In this document: positions 26,123 through 34,675 of the stretch, one piece after another
Layout of the letters: every line of letters starts with the position of its first letter
Numbering within the stretch: the first letter of the stretch is position 1
From: CAZGWJ01 sp964529445
GTDB taxonomy: Bacteria; Oederibacteriota; Muellerivitia; Muellerivitales; Muellerivitaceae
Reading direction: 5' to 3'
Length of the DNA stretch: 64,000 nt
Assembly (NCBI GenBank): GCA_964529445.1
Contig: CAZGWJ010000003.1
Coordinates: 1 to 64,000 of the forward strand
Notes under the pieces: generated by a model
What the model was told of the DNA's origin: nothing
Database searches by the model: none
Seen by the model: the letters and a program-made list of their open reading frames with translations, nothing else
Position numbers and translations under genes: made by a program

Positions 26123-27584
26123 TCTTCATCCCCTCGACGTCGTCGATCGTCTTCTTGAGAAGCTCGAGATTCTCGCCAAGATCCCTTTTAAACTTGGCGG
26201 GTTCACGCATGATGATCGACAGGGACTCTTTGGAACAAAGATTCCTGAACTTCCTCAATCGGTGCATTCTCTCACGCAATCCTGGGCTGAAACCCGCCTT
26301 GCCGAGTGCGCCGATGAAATCCATCTGGAAATCCTTGCGTTCGCGGCTATCCAATGGAACGTTGAACCGCACCGAGCACCAATTCAGAAGATAGAAGAAA
26401 GTGTACTCATAGTAACGCGCGGCAAGAATCAGCTGATCGTGCTTATACTCGGCATTCGCGTTATTGAGTGCAACACGCATTAGATGCGAGGCCTCCGCCG
26501 AAGTGATCTTGACACGAGCAGCCTCGAAAGTCGTTCGCACAAGGTGTCGCCATTTCGAGATCGTCGGTTGGACATCCTCTACCGATTCCCATATCTGCAG
26601 ATTCGCCTTCTGGACTAGATTTTCGGCGAACGAGTGGATATCACCCTTCATTTTCGGATAAGCTTCTTGCTGTAAATACCGTAAAGTACTCGACTCGACC
26701 ACGCCGACAACTTCAACTGCCTTATCCTGCAATTTTCTGATCTCCTTTTTCTTATCAAAGAGCGCTTTTAATAGCGTGCCAACAGCGACAACCAGCATGG
26801 CTGGCGGGAAGAAATGCGCACTCGCCCAAGCCAGAGTATGCCAGCCCATCGCCAGAACAACGGTTCCCCCAGCAGCCGCCAGTGCACCCTTGGTCGCGAA
26901 ATCGACCGTATCATTCCAATCCAACCTGATCCCCTGCAACTTAACGGTTCCTTTGAGCCCAGTGTCCCAGTCTTTCGCAACGAAAGAGTTCCAGTCCTTG
27001 GCAATTTTCACAGCTGTTTCATTTATGGCCGTCTGGACAGCAACCCTGACTTGTTCCTCGCCGACATGTCGTACTAAGATTCTTGTCAGGAAATTGTCTG
27101 GGATTCTTTCTTTTTGTTTGCTAAATTTCGACTTTATGAACCGCCAAGCATTGCTAACGGTTTCTCCCATCTCACCAACAATGCTGTATTCCTTCTCAAT
27201 ATCTTGGCAAATCGACACCCTGCAGACATCGAAGTATCCAGCAACATGATGAATAAGATGATCGTAACTGTCCTTAAGGATCTCTTCCCTTTTTTCTATG
27301 ATCTTATCCGTCATACCCTTAAGGGAGATCTCGCGCTTTTCAATCTCAACCATCAACTCACCCAAATACTCGATGCGGCCCTTTGCGTCATCCGGTGCGG
27401 TTTTCTTGAAGAAGGGCAGATCGACGGGTATGAGTGCGTAGTCGACACGCGCCATGATCCGGTCAAGTTCGCGCTGGCGAGCCGCTTCCTTGGATTCGGT
27501 GGATCTGAATATATTGATGAACTTGGAAAACGTTTTTCGTAGAGAGGACAAGAGATTTCCGAACCATTGAAACATCGGAAACAC
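26112..27584 (-). CDS. helical membrane protein, CARF partner
   Basis: 490 aa, no family recognised. Residues 1-225 are long amphipathic helices. Residues 230-275 form a hydrophobic hairpin (FATKGALAAAGGTVVLAMGW and FFPPAMLVVAVGTLLKALF), followed by another long helical region. The architecture recalls a dynamin-like stalk or a pore-forming effector without a GTPase; no P-loop is present. The last codons overlap the CARF gene. A CARF-controlled membrane effector is the obvious inference. GGGAG lies 9 bases before the start. Confidence 0.6.
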   Translation of the reverse strand: MFPMFQWFGNLLSSLRKTFSKFINIFRSTESKEAARQRELDRIMARVDYALIPVDLPFFKKTAPDDAKGRIEYLGELMVEIEKREISLKGMTDKIIEKREEILKDSYDHLIHHVAGYFDVCRVSICQDIEKEYSIVGEMGETVSNAWRFIKSKFSKQKERIPDNFLTRILVRHVGEEQVRVAVQTAINETAVKIAKDWNSFVAKDWDTGLKGTVKLQGIRLDWNDTVDFATKGALAAAGGTVVLAMGWHTLAWASAHFFPPAMLVVAVGTLLKALFDKKKEIRKLQDKAVEVVGVVESSTLRYLQQEAYPKMKGDIHSFAENLVQKANLQIWESVEDVQPTISKWRHLVRTTFEAARVKITSAEASHLMRVALNNANAEYKHDQLILAARYYEYTFFYLLNWCSVRFNVPLDSRERKDFQMDFIGALGKAGFSPGLRERMHRLRKFRNLCSKESLSIIMREPAKFKRDLGENLELLKKTIDDVEGMKNDR

Positions 27585-27671
27585 TCCCTGAGAGGATTGA
27601 ATCGGCGAGGGGATAAGTTGGATTATTATTGTATAACCTTCCCTCCATTCGGGTGAAGGATAAAGCCTTAA

Positions 27672-28580
27672 CTAACTCTCCATGTGCCTCCAACTGCGGC
27701 CCCAATCCACCTCGCCTTCCACGAATTCCTCGTAGGTCTTTAAGCCCTTGTCACCTTCCATAAGCATTCGGAGCCCCATCGCCGCCGGGATCGAGATGAA
27801 GCCGGTTCCCGTGAGCATGAAAACCCCCTGCCCCACCAAACTGGCCACGGCGATCTTTCCTCCGCGGGACCCCAGTTCATTCATTTCGATGGGCTTGCCT
27901 TTATAAGCGGCCATGAGGGTCTCAAGCGCCAGAAGGGACCATCCCAGGAACGGTAAATGAAGGGTGGTGGCCGTTGAAGCCTGATCCACCGCGCCGTCCA
28001 CTGTCCCCTGAAGATCGTCCATTTCAATGGGTACCGCTTGGACATCCCCTGCCAGACCTGCGGCCTCGACGGAGTCCCCCATTTCGTTGGGAACAATGAC
28101 GTCAATATCGGGATTCTGCTCGATGGCGTGTTTGGCCGACTCCAGACTGGTCGAGGCCTTGGCCTGGAGTACTTGGTTCACATTGCCATCATCGTCCTTG
28201 ATGAGGATGTCATATCCGGGTTGGTTGGCATTTTCAGCCAACTCCGCATGGAGACCGTCCGGAAGATGGCCATCGTTCAGATGCTCAACGTACTGGGTCT
28301 CGAAAAGCTTGCCCTTCACTCCGCTCACTAACCCCCGGATCTCATCGTGATCGCCCTGGTGTTCACGAACCGCCTCCACAAATCCCTTTTCGGCGGCCAT
28401 GTCGGGGTATTGAAGACGGTATGCCTCGATCACTTCGGGGGCGATATTGGAATCGGAAACCCGGCCGAAGAGGATGTCCGCCACCGACTGGCCGCCGACG
28501 TAGAGGCTGTCAGTGCGGGCGACGGGGCTTTGGATGCCGGCTTTCAGGCGTTTTTTGAGGTTTTCAAGGTACGGGTTCAT
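27672..28580 (-). CDS. PD-(D/E)XK-like protein with two membrane segments
   Basis: 302 aa from ATG 28580 (GGAGGTGCCC upstream). The middle has VSGVKGKLFETQYVEHLNDG (Glu 94), NQPGYDILIKDDDG (Asp 124) and VLQAKASTS (Gln 139, Lys 141), the spacing of a PD-(D/E)XK nuclease core with Gln in place of the last acid. Two hydrophobic segments follow, about 206-228 and 246-270. A membrane-anchored nuclease, or a structural relative without activity, are both possible. GC content is higher than in its left neighbour. Confidence 0.5.
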   Translation of the reverse strand: MNPYLENLKKRLKAGIQSPVARTDSLYVGGQSVADILFGRVSDSNIAPEVIEAYRLQYPDMAAEKGFVEAVREHQGDHDEIRGLVSGVKGKLFETQYVEHLNDGHLPDGLHAELAENANQPGYDILIKDDDGNVNQVLQAKASTSLESAKHAIEQNPDIDVIVPNEMGDSVEAAGLAGDVQAVPIEMDDLQGTVDGAVDQASTATTLHLPFLGWSLLALETLMAAYKGKPIEMNELGSRGGKIAVASLVGQGVFMLTGTGFISIPAAMGLRMLMEGDKGLKTYEEFVEGEVDWGRSWRHMES

Positions 28581-28765
28581 GGGCACCTCCAGCTGAAATG
28601 AGGAATTAGCCCTGTACCAGAGCTGCTACGCACCACGGTACAGGGTTCCAGGGAGAAGGTTTTAGCAAGGACACCTCACTCAACACAGACTTCAACAAAC
28701 TGAGATCACCACGTCGCCTAAACCAGCCCTATCGGGCTTGCTCCTCGTGATGACGGCGAAGGTCG

Positions 28766-29050
28766 TCACTTCAGAAGCACAACTACCAGGGCCGCAACGG
28801 ACAGGACACAGGAGGCGAACGCGGCGACGGTCAGGATTCGGACTCGAACGAAGGCCGCCTGGAGACCGAGATTGCCCTCCCGCAGGTTGTCGTAGAGCCG
28901 CTCCACGTTCTCCAAGCGATCCGCGTAAGCGTGCAGGACCTGGGAATATTCCAACAACGCCCGATCCGTCGCATCGTTGCGGGTCTTGCCGGTGACGTCG
29001 TCCACGCGCTTTTTCACGGCCACAGCCGCTTTCTTGATCATGTCCAACAT
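28766..29050 (-). CDS. small protein with C-terminal membrane anchor
   Basis: 94 aa. Residues 1-70 are charged and helical, probably a coiled coil (HAYADRLENVERLYDNLREG). Residues 72-93 are a single hydrophobic helix ending in LLK, i.e. tail-anchored. No family recognised. It lies in a minus-strand run of closely spaced small genes (28.8-32.5 kb). Confidence 0.55.
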   Translation of the reverse strand: MLDMIKKAAVAVKKRVDDVTGKTRNDATDRALLEYSQVLHAYADRLENVERLYDNLREGNLGLQAAFVRVRILTVAAFASCVLSVAALVVVLLK

Positions 29051-29071
29051 GGTATGCTCCCCGTTCTTTTT

Positions 29072-29233
29072 TTAATTGATCATGTACTCCATGATCGTAT
29101 CGTCGCCCTCATCGTAATCTTCGTCCTCTTCCGGAAATGGATACCCGCATTCAGAGTCTTCCGAGGCATCCACTCCCGGATCCTGGTTTTGGCCGTTTTC
29201 CCTGCCAGGTCCGTCGTTTCGCGCATGCGTCAT
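29072..29233 (-). CDS. small acidic protein
   Basis: 53 aa, ATG at 29233 with GAGGAGGGCCTG just upstream. Extremely acidic second half (EEDEDYDEGDDTIMEYMIN). It fits exactly between its neighbours (16 and 21 bases), which supports it as a real gene. No family recognised; small acidic proteins of this type are sometimes DNA mimics or chaperone-like, but nothing here proves that. Confidence 0.5.
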   Translation of the reverse strand: MTHARNDGPGRENGQNQDPGVDASEDSECGYPFPEEDEDYDEGDDTIMEYMIN

Positions 29234-29249
29234 CAGGCCCTCCTCGCTG

Positions 29250-29597
29250 TCACTTCACCCTGACCCAGCAGATGCCAAGGTTGTACCGGTTGAGGTCCCG
29301 ATCCTTCCGCAGATCCGGGAACAACCGGAACCACTGCAAGTACAGCGGATTGAAGATCTCCCACTTCTCCCCCGGGATCCATTCCAACACCACTCCCTGC
29401 TTCTGCAGGGCCGGCATGGCCTGGGGCAGGTGACGCCGGATCGCGCCACCCTTCCCGTGGGAACCCCACCCCGTAATGACCTTCACGAACCGGACGCCAC
29501 GCATCTTTGCCGCGGCCAGATTCACCTTCAGCTTTCGCAAGGCCTCCTCCACGGTGGGATATCCCTGCTCAAGGTTGAGGATCTCAGTATCGGTCAT
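29250..29597 (-). CDS. Smr-domain protein
   Basis: 115 aa. The Smr (MutS2 C-terminal) signature is clear: PTVEEALRKLKVNLAAAK, then VRFVKVITGWGSHGKGGAIR (the H/TGxG pattern, here with Thr replacing the usual His: TGWGSHGKG), and a final LEWIPGEKWEIF. Smr domains act as nucleases on branched DNA or on RNA. The usual IHGxG histidine is not in its standard place, so activity is uncertain. Confidence 0.75.
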   Translation of the reverse strand: MTDTEILNLEQGYPTVEEALRKLKVNLAAAKMRGVRFVKVITGWGSHGKGGAIRRHLPQAMPALQKQGVVLEWIPGEKWEIFNPLYLQWFRLFPDLRKDRDLNRYNLGICWVRVK

Positions 29598-29616
29598 GAA
29601 GCACCCCTTTCCCGTC

Positions 29617-29904
29617 TCAGTTCACGTGCAATTTCGGCTGCTGATTCGGAAAATCCCTATAAAACGACACGAAGGCGCGAACCCTCGCCTCGTGTTCGGC
29701 GATCTGCTCCTCGGACAACGGCTGGATGTGCGGGCCGCACTCGATCCCATAGAAGTATTCCTCGAGTTCCTCGGCGCGCTGCTCCGCGCGATCCTGGACG
29801 TCGGACACAATGTCCTCGTAGAAAGCGCCATCCGTTTCGTCAAAGTCGGGCTCGTAGTCGAACCCGCCGTCCCAATCGGATCCGTCGTATTCAACGTGTT
29901 GCAT
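29617..29904 (-). CDS. hypothetical acidic protein
   Basis: 95 aa from ATG 29904 with GGGAGGAATTCC upstream. The open frame reaches 29991 only by reading through a dispersed repeat. Acidic first half (DWDGGFDYEPDFDETDGAFY), then a helical region. No family recognised. 19 bases before the Smr gene. Confidence 0.5.
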   Translation of the reverse strand: MQHVEYDGSDWDGGFDYEPDFDETDGAFYEDIVSDVQDRAEQRAEELEEYFYGIECGPHIQPLSEEQIAEHEARVRAFVSFYRDFPNQQPKLHVN

Positions 29905-29950
29905 GGAATTCCTCCCAATACATCGACCTGCCACTACACCCCTCACCCTG

Positions 29951-29973
29951 CCCTCTCCCCCAAGGGGCGAGGG
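29951..29973. repeat. short palindromic repeat element
   Basis: CCCTCTCCCCC-AA-GGGGCGAGGG forms a hairpin next to CCCTCACCCTG. This kind of sequence, when read through, gives SPLGGEGRVRG and is a dispersed intergenic element in many bacterial genomes. It lies between two genes of the same operon. Confidence 0.45.
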
Positions 29974-29987
29974 AAAGGAAACAACTT

Positions 29988-30809
29988 TCAACGTGCTTCA
30001 TCGCCGCCTCCCTCACCCAAATCCTCGTCCGTCGTCTCGTAGATGTTCAGCATCCAAGGCATCCCCGGTTTCATGCGCGCCCACATGTCCCATCCGTGTC
30101 GGGGCGTGAGCACCCCTTCCCGCCAAGCCCATCGCACGAACCCCAGGCAATTCACCCATCCGGAACCCCACGCCGAAAGCCCCATCAAGGCATGCATCCA
30201 GGCCCGGTAGGGTTCTTCCGCCGGTGTGAGATCGGCCACGATGAGGTCCTTGATCTCCTTCGGAGCATCCGGCCCCGGTCCTTCAAAGACGGTCATCCTC
30301 ATCTGGTCGGGCATCCCATTCATCAGCCAAACGCAAAACGTCGCGAAGGCCTTCGCGGAAGCGTCCTGGTCCGCCTGGGCCAGGGTCACGGTCGGCCCGA
30401 TCCTGCGGGACGGGTCGTAGCACATCCACTTCGTCATCGGGGTTTCCTGCAGCATGAAGGGTGTCATGCCCAGGGTGGACCAGAGCAAACCGCATTCGTA
30501 ATTCATCTTGGATTCGCCCTTCTCGTCCATCACGAACTTCGCCACGTTCGAGGCCGAGATCTGCTCCTTCCCCTGGGGGAGTACCAATTTCCGGAGGGTC
30601 TCCTGGATGCTCAGAGGTCCCATTTCCTTGATCTTCCCGACCGCGTGCTCCAGGACTTCCTGGCCGGCCATGAGAAAGGGGGGTATTTCCACCCCTCTTA
30701 ACACCCCGCTCTCGTCCGGCCCAAATTCCAGCTCCCCCTGGGGTTCCGGTTGAACTTCACCTTCCCCGGGCATCGGGCCGTCCTGCTTCTTTTCTTCCTG
30801 CTCGCTCAA
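29988..30809 (-). CDS. hypothetical protein
   Basis: 273 aa. A low-complexity acidic/Pro-rich N-terminus (about 40 residues) precedes a helical domain rich in Trp and Met (AWMHALMGLSAWGSGWVNCL). No family recognised. It starts 4 bases inside the end of the DUF445 gene, so the two are coupled. Confidence 0.55.
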   Translation of the reverse strand: MSEQEEKKQDGPMPGEGEVQPEPQGELEFGPDESGVLRGVEIPPFLMAGQEVLEHAVGKIKEMGPLSIQETLRKLVLPQGKEQISASNVAKFVMDEKGESKMNYECGLLWSTLGMTPFMLQETPMTKWMCYDPSRRIGPTVTLAQADQDASAKAFATFCVWLMNGMPDQMRMTVFEGPGPDAPKEIKDLIVADLTPAEEPYRAWMHALMGLSAWGSGWVNCLGFVRWAWREGVLTPRHGWDMWARMKPGMPWMLNIYETTDEDLGEGGGDEAR

Positions 30810-31711
30810 GCCATCCCTCCGATCATCCGCACCGTTTCGATCAGCGTCCCCATCACGAACCCGCCGATCGCACCGTTCACGCGGATCCAGTCCAGATGGG
30901 TCTTCGCCTTGCGCTCCACCATGAGGCGGACATCATCCGCCGTCAGGGTGTCGAGGTTCTTCTTCACGACTTCCCCCACCTTGATGTGGGAGAAAAGCGC
31001 CTCCACCATGGCTTCCCTCAGTTCCTCCTCCATCTCCGGCGTGAGTAGATGGTTCAACAGGCGCCTGGTTTCCACGGCCAGGGCGCCCCTGAGATCCCCG
31101 GTCCGGGTGGCGCCGTCCATGGCACCGGCCGCCGCCTCGAAAACCAAGCTCCGGATCTTGGCCGGTAGTTCCAATCCCCGGACAACGCCCTGTCCCACCT
31201 CGACGATACTGACGACCTTCAAGGGTTCCGGCCAAGTCTCGAACCAGCGTCCGAATGCCGCGTCCACCTCTCGCTCCACGAACCCCGCGGTGGCCGGGTC
31301 CTGCAACCTTTCCCCCGCCGTGCGCAGGAGGTGTTCCTCCAGCCGTGATTGAACCCTTGATGAGAGCAACATCCCTTCCAAGACTTCCCTCATCGGGGCC
31401 GCCAAATGCACCTCCTGCAGGTGCCGCCTCACGGCCTCGGGAGTGAACCACTCCCTCTCCACCATCCCCGCGATGTCCTCGCAGATGGCTTCCTTGTTGC
31501 GAGGGATGACCCCCGAGAAGGGGATCCACCATTTGCGTTCGAACACCATGACCACCGCCATCCAATCGACCAGGGTGCCGATCGTTCCCGCCACTGCCCC
31601 AGCACACAAGATACGGGAAGCCACGGACATACTCGTCGAGGCCCAAACGACTGCCGAAACCGCGAGGATCGGCATCAGGATCGTGACGAAGACAGCCTTG
31701 TCGATCCTCAT
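30806..31711 (-). CDS. DUF445 family membrane protein
   Basis: 301 aa from ATG 31711. Two N-terminal membrane segments (residues 6-27 and 34-55) lead into GTLVDWMAVVMVFERKWW and PFSGVIPRNKEAICEDIAGM, the DUF445/YjiN signature. A helical region and a C-terminal hydrophobic helix (IGGFVMGTLIETVRMIGGM) follow. The function of DUF445 proteins is not established; they are inner-membrane proteins. It overlaps the 51-aa gene upstream and the next gene downstream by 4 bases each. Confidence 0.75.
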   Translation of the reverse strand: MRIDKAVFVTILMPILAVSAVVWASTSMSVASRILCAGAVAGTIGTLVDWMAVVMVFERKWWIPFSGVIPRNKEAICEDIAGMVEREWFTPEAVRRHLQEVHLAAPMREVLEGMLLSSRVQSRLEEHLLRTAGERLQDPATAGFVEREVDAAFGRWFETWPEPLKVVSIVEVGQGVVRGLELPAKIRSLVFEAAAGAMDGATRTGDLRGALAVETRRLLNHLLTPEMEEELREAMVEALFSHIKVGEVVKKNLDTLTADDVRLMVERKAKTHLDWIRVNGAIGGFVMGTLIETVRMIGGMA

Positions 31712-31863
31712 CGTCCGTTTCCTTTCCGGTCCGCTTCCTTCACATCTTCCAAGGCCTGCTTGACCCGCAAGGCCAATCCTTGGACCACACCCGTTTGGAT
31801 CACCTTGTAGGCGGCATAAAACCCCATGCATGTCATGAACCCCCCGACGAATGCGCTGATCAT
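31708..31863 (-). CDS. small membrane protein
   Basis: 51 aa, ATG 31863 with AGGAGGAAGAC upstream; it ends in an ATGA overlap with the DUF445 start. One hydrophobic helix (ISAFVGGFMTCMGFYAAYKV) is followed by a charged tail. Probably a small subunit or regulator of the DUF445 protein, by position only. Confidence 0.5.
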   Translation of the reverse strand: MISAFVGGFMTCMGFYAAYKVIQTGVVQGLALRVKQALEDVKEADRKGNGR

Positions 31864-31896
31864 GTCTTCCTCCTTGTTCTTCGGATCCCTATCTCT

Positions 31897-32502
31897 TTAC
31901 TCGGCCCCTTTTTCCCCCATGGCCTTCTTGTAGTTCACGACCTCAAAGATGATCTCGGCCACCCGATGCAGGAAGGGGACCCTGAGGAAGGTCTCCTCCG
32001 TGTTCGCGAGGTAGTGCATGGTCAGGTCGTGGTTGCCGATCTCCCGGAGGCGCTCGGCGATGAGGTACCAATGGGCGTCGTTCCCGGGGCGGCCACAGGC
32101 GATCAGCCATTGGGCCCCCGCCTGGAACATGTCTGCGTTCTTGGCTTCCAGGATCAGGGTGAAGCCATGGGACCCCTGGATGAAGGGGTTGCCGCCCAAG
32201 CTGGCCTCTTCCATGAGGACCATGGCTCTCTCCACATCCTTCTCGCACCCGATCCCCTCGAGGAAGGACTCCGCCTGGCAGGGCTTGTTACCCAGCCCCT
32301 TACCCTTGAGGATCCATTTCTGGTAGGTGGGAAGGTCCTGCCGGACCCCGTATCCCAACTCGTAGCAAAGCCCGATGGTGTAGCAGGCGTCCCCGTGGCC
32401 AGCCTCGGCCGCCTGCTCGAACAGGATCGCGGCATTCTCGTAATCGAACTTCTCGTACGACACGCAACCTCTTCGGTATGTCTCGTCGGCGGTTCCCACC
32501 AT
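31897..32502 (-). CDS. Sel1-like repeat protein
   Basis: 201 aa from ATG 32502 with GGGAGGCGATC upstream. Residues 5-110 contain Sel1/TPR-like repeats (NAAILFEQAAEAGHGDACYT, IGLCYELGYGV, AMVLMEEASLGGNPF). Such repeats mediate protein-protein contacts. The C-terminal half is helical. It appears to be the first gene of the minus-strand run down to 28766. Confidence 0.65.
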   Translation of the reverse strand: MVGTADETYRRGCVSYEKFDYENAAILFEQAAEAGHGDACYTIGLCYELGYGVRQDLPTYQKWILKGKGLGNKPCQAESFLEGIGCEKDVERAMVLMEEASLGGNPFIQGSHGFTLILEAKNADMFQAGAQWLIACGRPGNDAHWYLIAERLREIGNHDLTMHYLANTEETFLRVPFLHRVAEIIFEVVNYKKAMGEKGAE

Positions 32503-32661
32503 GATCGCCTCCCGTTCGTTTTGCCTTCGTGATGTATTGAACCACTGCGCCGACCGGTTCGGGTGCTCCGCAATATTTTCATTTTTTTGCAATATTGCAG
32601 TCGGACGGGACCAACCCGGATTTGGGTATGCTTTCCTCTAGAACCTGAACGGGGGTGTCCA

Positions 32662-32841
32662 ATGGGACTTGTCAACGCGCTCTACAAACTGGCCCGTCTG
32701 GCCAACGACGTGAAGACTGTGGCCAGCCTGAATCCCAAGCGGATCTTGCGCCGGTTCGTGGTGAACAAATTCATCGGCCGCAACGTGGCCTCACGTCTTT
32801 ATATGAAGGGGCCCCGGGGAGGCGCCCGTGACCCCCGCTGA
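32662..32841 (+). CDS. small basic protein before J-domain gene
   Basis: 59 aa, ATG 32662 with GGGGGTGTCC upstream; basic and helical (LNPKRILRRFVVNKFIGRN). The end overlaps the GTG start of the J-domain gene by 14 bases, implying coupled translation. No family recognised. Divergent from the Sel1 gene, with about 160 bases between. Confidence 0.5.
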   Translation: MGLVNALYKLARLANDVKTVASLNPKRILRRFVVNKFIGRNVASRLYMKGPRGGARDPR

Positions 32842-33940
32842 AGCCCGAGGAATCCTCGATATACCAACGGGAGAGCCCCTCACGCCGGATTCGCTGAAAA
32901 CGGCCTTCCGGAAGGCAGCCATGACGGCCCACCCCGACAAGGGCGGCAGCGTGCAGGCCTTCCTGAGGGTTCAGGCGGCCTATGAGTTCCTGATGAAGAC
33001 TGGCGGGGCCGGGGTTCCCGACGGCGCTGTCTGGACCGAGACACCCGAGGAACTGGAGCAGCGCCTACAGGAGATCTCCCAGGCCTTCGAACGGATCGCC
33101 CGAGGCCTCGGCGATAAGTTCGGGGATTCTTTCAACGACCTGGCCCAGAACCTGGCTACCGGCATGGAAAGCTTGGATTCACCAGCCAAGATCGAGCGTG
33201 AATGGCCCAACGTGGTCCAGAGGGGATGGCATATCCACTGCACCGAGATGAATAACCACATCCGTACCCAGGTCGAGGACATCGCCAATGCCTTCGATGC
33301 ATGGCTGGTATCGGAGATGCGGTTCAGCGTTCGATTGGCAAAAGCGCATTTCTTGAGGATGTTCTGGAGAAGGCCGCCGTTTTACCTGATCTGGCTGGGG
33401 CTGTTCGGCATATCTGGCGTCCTGCTCATTCAGCGCGCTTCAGTCAACATCACGGACCTTCCCCTCATGGCAGGATTGGGTGCCGCTACTTTGGGCCTAT
33501 CAATCGCAAGCCACCTGATCTACTCCGAATCCAAGTTCACCGAAAGGGGTTTTCTGCCCCGGATGGCGGATCACTCATCAGCCCTGGACCACGGTTATTT
33601 CCATTATTCGGTCAGCGGGGTAACCAGCACGGACGAGGCGGCCGGCGCAGGTCTTATTGGGGGCGCCGTGACAGGGGCCATCTTCGGAGGCCCCATCGGA
33701 GCCATCATTGGAGGGGTGCTCGGGGGGGTATTTGGTTCCCTGTTCGGGACTCCCATCGAGGAGATCCAAAAGAAGGTCTACGAGAACACGATGGAGCGGA
33801 TCGTGCCTATCGCGGACGGGATGTTCGAGGACCTGGTCGAACGAATTACGACGTTGCGCAATGAATACCTGAAGCAGGCACGGGAGAATTACGAGAAAGC
33901 CTCCCGAAATGCCGTCGGCCTTTTAACATCATCGTCCTAG
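32828..33940 (+). CDS. J-domain protein with membrane and glycine-zipper segments
   Basis: 370 aa from GTG. Residues 1-58 form a minimal J domain (FRKAAMTAHPDKGGSVQAFL, HPD at about residues 35-37). Residues 65-170 are helical. Two hydrophobic segments lie around 180-225. A glycine-zipper region, about 275-315 (AGLIGGAVTGAIFGGPIGAI), could insert in membranes. The combination of an Hsp70-recruiting domain and a pore-like zipper is unusual; function unknown. A decayed copy of the zipper segment lies at 34676-34759. Confidence 0.6.
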   Translation: MTPAEARGILDIPTGEPLTPDSLKTAFRKAAMTAHPDKGGSVQAFLRVQAAYEFLMKTGGAGVPDGAVWTETPEELEQRLQEISQAFERIARGLGDKFGDSFNDLAQNLATGMESLDSPAKIEREWPNVVQRGWHIHCTEMNNHIRTQVEDIANAFDAWLVSEMRFSVRLAKAHFLRMFWRRPPFYLIWLGLFGISGVLLIQRASVNITDLPLMAGLGAATLGLSIASHLIYSESKFTERGFLPRMADHSSALDHGYFHYSVSGVTSTDEAAGAGLIGGAVTGAIFGGPIGAIIGGVLGGVFGSLFGTPIEEIQKKVYENTMERIVPIADGMFEDLVERITTLRNEYLKQARENYEKASRNAVGLLTSSS

Positions 33941-34282
33941 TTTATATGCGGTATATACATCGTGTTATTAACATCGCCATGCTTTTTACACCACAATAAT
34001 TGATCGCACCCGCAGTACTATCAGTTCTTCTACCCGGCCATCATTACCAAATATCCTTTCTCAATAGGTGATTGAGTCTCATATCGCCCAGATGACTTTA
34101 CGACGCAAATATCCCAGTTATGCCCGGTCGCGTTCATGTGTCCGCTTCCTCACAAAGGTTCCTTCCGCATAGCAGTATTTTCATATAATGGCCCAACCAA
34201 AGGGGCGGATCATCCCATTCCTTATTCACCATGATCGCCGTGCCGCATCATCGCCCCTACGGTCAGCACTACTCAAAGGTTC
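33941..34282. other. intergenic, no gene seen
   Basis: About 340 bases of AT-rich sequence between the J-domain gene and a small hypothetical gene. No ORF with a ribosome binding site, strong hairpin or repeat was found. Confidence 0.4.
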
Positions 34283-34666
34283 ATGACCATGAAAATCAAT
34301 TATGGCTACCCGGATACCGTACTGGACCGCGAGACCCTTATTCGTCTCATCGAATATCTCGAGTCACAATCTCCAAATATATCCTGCCGTGCGTTCTTCG
34401 AGGATTTCCACTTTGTTTTCCGTTGGTTCAAACCCGACGGCCAACGCGGAGAGTGGACTATCCAAATCTTCGTCCGCGATTACGTGGCTCCACATTTCGG
34501 ACTTGGCAGTCTTGCTATGTCAGCCTTTAGCGCTTGCTGTTTAATGTTTCTGCGGGAGCACGCTATCGATTACGAGAGAGATCCCGGCGTTGTAACTCAT
34601 TGGAGTGAGCGTCTTGTATTGTTAGGCCTGATTCCAGACGGTATCCCACGTCTCCGACCGGCCTGA
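34283..34666 (+). CDS. hypothetical protein
   Basis: 127 aa; AAAGG upstream supports ATG 34283, and a second ATG follows at 34289. Contains ISCRAFFEDFHFVFRWFKPD and a hydrophobic helix around 80-98. No family recognised. It lies between the J-domain gene and a decayed copy of part of that gene, so it may have been inserted there. Confidence 0.4.
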   Translation: MTMKINYGYPDTVLDRETLIRLIEYLESQSPNISCRAFFEDFHFVFRWFKPDGQRGEWTIQIFVRDYVAPHFGLGSLAMSAFSACCLMFLREHAIDYERDPGVVTHWSERLVLLGLIPDGIPRLRPA

Positions 34667-34675
34667 TGCAGATTG

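Noticed and set aside
29905..29991. N-terminal extension of the 95-aa acidic protein
   Set aside because: It reads through a dispersed palindromic repeat; the internal ATG has GGGAGGAATTCC.
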